Source of the DNA: an uncultured Actinomycetes bacterium | Lineage (GTDB): Bacteria; Actinomycetota; Actinomycetes; S36-B12 | Direction of reading: 5' to 3' | Assembly: GCA_903848435.1 (NCBI GenBank) | Contig: CAINGG010000143.1 | Coordinates: 1-10,459, forward strand | Length of the DNA stretch: 10,459 nt | Notes under the pieces: model-generated | What the model was told of the DNA's origin: nothing | Databases searched by the model: none | Seen by the model: the letters and a program-made list of their open reading frames with translations, nothing else | Translations under genes and position numbers: made by a program | Shown: in pieces, positions 7,293 to 10,459 of the stretch | Numbering within the stretch: position 1 is the first letter of the stretch | Layout: the number at the start of each line of letters is the position of its first letter

Positions 7293-8627
7293 CTAGAGCG
7301 TCGGCAGGTAGCGGTCGATCTCCCACTGGCTGACCTGACGCCGGTAGTCCTCCCACTCGGACTGCTTGTTGCGCAGGAAGAAGTCGAAGACGTGCTCGCC
7401 CAGCGTCTCGGCGACGAGCTCGGAGCGCTCCATCTCCTGGATGGCCTGGTTGAGGCTCGCGGGAAGCGGGCCCATGCCGAGCGCCCGTCGCTCGCCCGCC
7501 GTCAGCGCCCACACGTCGTCCTCCGCCCCGGGCGGGAGCTCGTAGCCGCGCTCGATCCCTGCCAGGCCCGCGGCGAGGATCACCGCGAACGCAAGGTAGG
7601 GATTGCACGCGCTGTCGAGGGAGCGGAACTCCACGCGCGTGGAATTGCCCTTCGCCGGCTTGTACATCGGCACGCGCACGAGCGCCGAGCGGTTGTTGTG
7701 GCCCCAGCAGATCATCGCGGGAGCCTCAGCCCCGCCCGCCAGGCGCTTATAGGAGTTGACCCACTGGTTGGTGACGGCGGTGATCTCCGGCGCATGCGTC
7801 AGGACGCCCGCGATGAAGGAGCGGGCGATCTTCGACAACTGGAAGGGCGCACCGGCCTCGAAGAAGGCATTGCGGTCACCCTCGAAGAGCGACACATGCG
7901 TGTGCATCCCCGAGCCTGGCGCGTCGCGGAACGGCTTCGGCATGAAGGTGGCGTAGACCCCCTGCTCGATCGCCACCTCCTTGACGACGGTGCGGAAGGT
8001 CATGAGGTTGTCGGCGGTGGTGAGCGCATCGGCGTAGCGCAGATCGATCTCCTGCTGACCCGGGCCGCCCTCGTGGTGGCTGAACTCCACCGAGATGCCC
8101 ATGGCCTCCAGCATCGTGATGGCCTGACGCCGGAAGTCGTAGCCGACCGACTGCGGGGAGTTGTCGAAGTAGCCGTAGCGATCAATGGGCTCGGGCGGGC
8201 CCTCGTCCGGCTGATTGCGCAGGAGATAGAACTCGACCTCGGGATGGGTGTAGAAGGTGAACCCCATGTCGGCGGCCCGAGAGAGCGTGCGCTTGAGGAC
8301 GTAGCGCGGATCTGCGTAGGACGGTGACCCATCCGGCATGAGGATGTCGCAGAACATCCGGGCGACGCCGGGCGACTCCGAGCGCCACGGCAGGATCGCG
8401 AACGTCGCCGGGTCGGGCTTGGCCAGCATGTCGGACTCGTAGACGCGGGCGAATCCCTCGATCGCCGATCCGTCGAAGCCCAGGCCTTCGGCGAACGCGC
8501 CCTCGAGTTCGGCCGGGGCCACCGCCACCGACTTCAGGGTCCCGAGGACGTCGGTGAACCACAGCCGCACGAAGCGGATGTCACGTTCCTCGATGGTCCT
8601 CAGCACGAATTCGGTCTGCTTGTCCAT
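7293..8627 (-). CDS. glnA2: GlnA2-type glutamine synthetase family ligase (GSI-alpha-like)
   Basis: This is a 444-residue dodecamer-type ligase that joins ammonia or an amine to the gamma-carboxyl of glutamate using ATP. The ATG at 8625-8627 is chosen because MDKQTEFVLRTIEERDIRFV matches the usual GlnA2 N-terminus; an in-frame extension to 8822 would run into the divergent nadE. Motifs seen are FDGSAIEGF (51-59), HPEVEF with E130 and E132, HHEGGPGQQE with E186 and E193, GSGMHTHVS with H242, NSYKRL (291-296), E301 and CWGHNNRSALVRVP (307-320). These cover the metal, glutamate and ATP sites. Where enteric GSI has the adenylylated Tyr397 (in NLYDLPPE), this protein has W373 (DDVWALTAGE), so it should not be controlled by GlnE. 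This matches the GlnA2 class of Mycobacterium and Streptomyces. The S. coelicolor GlnA2 is reported to glutamylate polyamines, so true glutamine synthesis is not certain. It is divergent from nadE and lies 21 bases upstream of glnE. Confidence 0.93.
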   Translation of the reverse strand: MDKQTEFVLRTIEERDIRFVRLWFTDVLGTLKSVAVAPAELEGAFAEGLGFDGSAIEGFARVYESDMLAKPDPATFAILPWRSESPGVARMFCDILMPDGSPSYADPRYVLKRTLSRAADMGFTFYTHPEVEFYLLRNQPDEGPPEPIDRYGYFDNSPQSVGYDFRRQAITMLEAMGISVEFSHHEGGPGQQEIDLRYADALTTADNLMTFRTVVKEVAIEQGVYATFMPKPFRDAPGSGMHTHVSLFEGDRNAFFEAGAPFQLSKIARSFIAGVLTHAPEITAVTNQWVNSYKRLAGGAEAPAMICWGHNNRSALVRVPMYKPAKGNSTRVEFRSLDSACNPYLAFAVILAAGLAGIERGYELPPGAEDDVWALTAGERRALGMGPLPASLNQAIQEMERSELVAETLGEHVFDFFLRNKQSEWEDYRRQVSQWEIDRYLPTL

Positions 8628-8633
8628 GGGGCT

Positions 8634-8639
8634 AGTGTG
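8634..8639 (-). promoter_or_regulatory. Weak -10-like box before glnA2
   Basis: On the minus strand CACACT lies exactly six bases before the ATG of glnA2. It keeps the A at position 2 and T at position 6 of TANNNT but not the first T. A GGAG is present but 12 bases from the ATG, rather far for a ribosome binding site. Either a weak leaderless promoter or a poorly spaced Shine-Dalgarno start is possible; the true promoter may lie elsewhere in the 79-base divergent gap. Confidence 0.3.
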
Positions 8640-8694
8640 CTCCGGCCGTGTTTCGTGCGCGTTACGCCGAGTCCGGGCGCCATGAGGGATCTCG

Positions 8695-8700
8695 TACGCT
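8695..8700 (+). promoter_or_regulatory. -10 box of a leaderless nadE promoter
   Basis: TACGCT fits the actinobacterial -10 consensus TANNNT and ends six bases before the GTG at 8707, which would place transcription start on or next to the G of the start codon. No Shine-Dalgarno sequence lies between. I see no convincing -35 hexamer around 8672-8677 (TCCGGG), as is common for such promoters. Confidence 0.55.
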
Positions 8701-8706
8701 CGGGGC

Positions 8707-10416
8707 GTGCCCATCCTGCGCGTGGCGCTGGCCCAGTCGAACCCCACCGTGGGAGACCTGGCGGGCAATCGCGCGCGGGCGCGGGAGGCGGTCGCGCGGG
8801 CCGCCGCACTGGGCGCCGACATCGTGGCCCTGCCCGAGATGTTCCTGACCGGCTATCCCATCGAGGACCTCGCCTTGCGGCCGACCTTCCAGGCTGCCTC
8901 GCGGACCGCTGCCGAAGGGCTCGCCAGCGACCTTGCGGCCGATGGCCTCGGCGAGATCGTTGTGATCGTCGGCTACCTCGACCGCCTGGCGGGTGCGGCC
9001 AATCGGCTCGGCCGACCGCGTGGCGCCCCGGTCAACGCTGCGGGCGTCCTGCATCGCGGGGAGCTCATCGCTCGATACTCCAAGCACCACCTGCCCAACT
9101 ACGGAGTCTTCGACGAGTTCCGCTACTTCGTGCCCGGCGAAGAGCCCTGCGTGCTGCGCGTGCGCGGCGTCGACGTTGCGCTGGCGATCTGCGAGGACCT
9201 ATGGCAGGACGGCGGCCCGGTCGCGAAGGCGCGCGGGTGCGGTCTGCTGGTCGTCATCAACGGCTCGCCGTATGAACGCAATAAGGACGACGTGCGCCTG
9301 GACCTTTGCCGCCACCGCGCGCGAGAAGGCGACTTCGCCCTCGCCTACGTCAACATGGTCGGCGGCCAGGACGAACTCGTCTTCGACGGCGACTCCCTGA
9401 TCGTCGGGGCCGACGGCTCGCTCATCGCCCGTGGTGCCCAATTCGTCGACGAGATCGTCGTCGCCGACCTCGACCTGCCGGCCGGCTCGCGCCCCGATGC
9501 CCTCGTGATTGACGCCTACTCCCCCGCCGATCGGCCGGCGATCACCGCCTCCATCGCGCCCCCGGCCACCGACGTTGCCGAGGTCTACGGCGCGCTGGTC
9601 ACCGGCCTGCGCGACTACGTCGACAAGAACGGCTTTGCCAGCGTGATCCTGGGCCTGTCGGGCGGCATCGACTCCGCGCTGGTGGCCGCCATCGCCTGCG
9701 ACGCGCTCGGCGCCGATCGCGTGCACGCGGTCTCACTGCCCAGCGCGTACTCCTCGCAGCACTCGCGCGACGACGCGGCCGACCTGGCCGAGCGCACGGG
9801 GCTGCACTTCCGCACGGTGCCGATCGCGCCCATGGTCGACGCCTTCCAGTCGCAGCTGCACCTCTCGGGCCTGGCCGAGGAGAACCTGCAGGCGCGGGTG
9901 CGCGGCACGACCCTGATGGCACTGTCCAATGCCGAGGGGCACCTGGTGCTCGCCACCGGCAACAAGAGCGAGATCTCCGTCGGCTACTCCACGATCTACG
10001 GCGATGCCGTCGGTGGCTTCGCGCCCATCAAGGACGTGCCCAAGACCCTCGTCTGGGAACTCGCGCGCTGGCGCAACGCCCAGGCCGTCGAGCGCGGTGA
10101 GGTTCCACCCATCCCCGACAGCAGCATCACCAAGCCGCCCAGCGCCGAGCTGCGCCCCGGCCAGGTCGACCAGGACTCGCTGCCGCCCTACGACGTCCTC
10201 GACGACATCCTCGACGACTACGTCGAGCGTGACCGCGGTGCCGAGCAGCTCGTCACCGCCGGGTTCGATGCCGAGCTCGTTGAGCACGTCCTGCGCCTGA
10301 CCGACACGGCCGAGTACAAGCGCCGCCAGTACCCGCCCGGGACCAAGATCTCGCTGCGCGCCTTCGGGCGCGACCGGCGCCTGCCGGTGACCAATCGCTG
10401 GCGCGAATCCACCTAG
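8707..10416 (+). CDS. nadE: Glutamine-dependent NAD+ synthase
   Basis: This enzyme catalyses the last step of NAD+ synthesis: it converts nicotinic acid adenine dinucleotide to NAD+ with ATP, taking the nitrogen from glutamine. The 569-residue cytosolic protein has two domains. The N-terminal nitrilase-type glutaminase (about 1-265) carries the triad E44 (ALPEMFLTGYP), K126 (YSKHHLPNYGVFDE) and C162 (AICEDLW), so ammonia can be made and channelled. The C-terminal synthetase (about 285-569) has the ATP pyrophosphatase loop SGGIDS (318-323), followed by SLPSAYSSQHS, ATGNKSEISVGYSTIYGD (416-433) and PIKDVPKT (440-447). The start is a GTG at 8707, where MPILRVALAQ begins at the usual first strand of the family. 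There is no ribosome binding site, but TACGCT ends six bases before it. The length fits the short glutamine-dependent form rather than the roughly 680-residue mycobacterial form. It is divergent from glnA2 across 79 bases. Confidence 0.96.
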   Translation: MPILRVALAQSNPTVGDLAGNRARAREAVARAAALGADIVALPEMFLTGYPIEDLALRPTFQAASRTAAEGLASDLAADGLGEIVVIVGYLDRLAGAANRLGRPRGAPVNAAGVLHRGELIARYSKHHLPNYGVFDEFRYFVPGEEPCVLRVRGVDVALAICEDLWQDGGPVAKARGCGLLVVINGSPYERNKDDVRLDLCRHRAREGDFALAYVNMVGGQDELVFDGDSLIVGADGSLIARGAQFVDEIVVADLDLPAGSRPDALVIDAYSPADRPAITASIAPPATDVAEVYGALVTGLRDYVDKNGFASVILGLSGGIDSALVAAIACDALGADRVHAVSLPSAYSSQHSRDDAADLAERTGLHFRTVPIAPMVDAFQSQLHLSGLAEENLQARVRGTTLMALSNAEGHLVLATGNKSEISVGYSTIYGDAVGGFAPIKDVPKTLVWELARWRNAQAVERGEVPPIPDSSITKPPSAELRPGQVDQDSLPPYDVLDDILDDYVERDRGAEQLVTAGFDAELVEHVLRLTDTAEYKRRQYPPGTKISLRAFGRDRRLPVTNRWREST

Positions 10417-10430
10417 TCCCTCGAACTAGG
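10412..10430. terminator. Small inverted repeat spanning the nadE stop
   Basis: CCTAGT (10412-10417) and ACTAGG (10425-10430) form a perfect six-base stem around a seven-base loop, with the nadE TAG stop in the left arm. It is a weak candidate terminator: the stem is short and there is no U tract. Bases 10431-10459, up to the window end, show no other feature. Confidence 0.25.
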
Positions 10431-10459
10431 CGGGTGGCCGCGCCGGACCTTCCTCAGCC

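Larger units (their letters stand above)
8628..8706. promoter_or_regulatory. Divergent intergenic region between glnA2 and nadE
   Basis: These 79 bases separate the start codons of two divergent genes and must hold or adjoin promoters for both, since no other space exists upstream of either. Apart from the two -10-like boxes I see no clear operator, GlnR-type box or riboswitch. Any shared regulator would have to act within this short stretch. Confidence 0.5.

Noticed and set aside
7392..8327. Open frame (311 codons) antisense to glnA2
   Set aside because: It is a shadow of a strongly conserved enzyme and has no domain signal of its own.
8628..8822. In-frame N-terminal extension of glnA2 by 65 codons
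   Set aside because: It would overlap the start of divergent nadE, has no family resemblance, and the ATG at 8627 opens the well-known MDKQ-type GlnA2 N-terminus.
10195..10218. Imperfect 12-base tandem repeat near the end of nadE
   Set aside because: It encodes VLDDILDDYVE, a normal conserved segment of NAD synthases, so the repeat reflects protein sequence.

Overview
This is a gene-dense stretch of a high-GC actinobacterial chromosome. The evidence is the GC-rich third codon positions, the frequent GTG starts with almost no Shine-Dalgarno sequences, and a glnA2-glnE pair like the one known from Mycobacterium and Streptomyces. I cannot name a genus. No gene-free stretch exceeds about 80 bases, and I see no tRNA, rRNA, CRISPR array, insertion sequence or phage gene.

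Layout, left to right. (1) 2-1369 (+): the 3' part of a DHA2-type (14-helix) major facilitator drug exporter, cut by the window edge. (2) 1380-2558 (+): a divergent sulfotransferase-like protein, 10 bases behind the exporter. (3) 2491-2805 (-): a small three-helix membrane protein of the CBU_0592-like type, whose tail overlaps the sulfotransferase gene tail-to-tail by 68 bases. (4) 2815-4242 (-): a PLP-dependent aromatic-L-amino-acid decarboxylase-like enzyme. (5) 4293-7271 (-): glnE, the two-headed glutamine synthetase adenylyltransferase/adenylyl-removing enzyme. (6) 7293-8627 (-): a GlnA2-type (GSI-alpha-like) glutamine synthetase family enzyme. (7) 8707-10416 (+): nadE, glutamine-dependent NAD+ synthase, divergent from glnA2 across a 79-base gap.

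The right half is a nitrogen/glutamine housekeeping block: a glutamine-synthetase-family ligase, the enzyme that modifies true glutamine synthetase, and an enzyme that spends glutamine to amidate NAD. The GlnA2 protein has Trp (W373) where adenylylated synthetases have Tyr, so GlnE most likely acts on a GlnA1 encoded elsewhere. The left half (exporter, sulfotransferase, amine-forming decarboxylase, small membrane protein) looks more accessory.

The most notable non-coding pattern is at the gene starts. Five of the six visible starts have an actinobacterial -10 hexamer (TANNNT) ending only 6-8 bases before the start codon, and the sixth has a weaker version, CACACT. None has a good ribosome binding site. 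This is the expected layout of leaderless or nearly leaderless transcripts, and it suggests that several apparently operonic genes also have their own promoters. An 18-base perfect palindrome spans the glnE stop codon, just upstream of the decarboxylase gene. I did not find a clearly new multi-gene system; the content is mostly recognisable families in a partly unusual arrangement.
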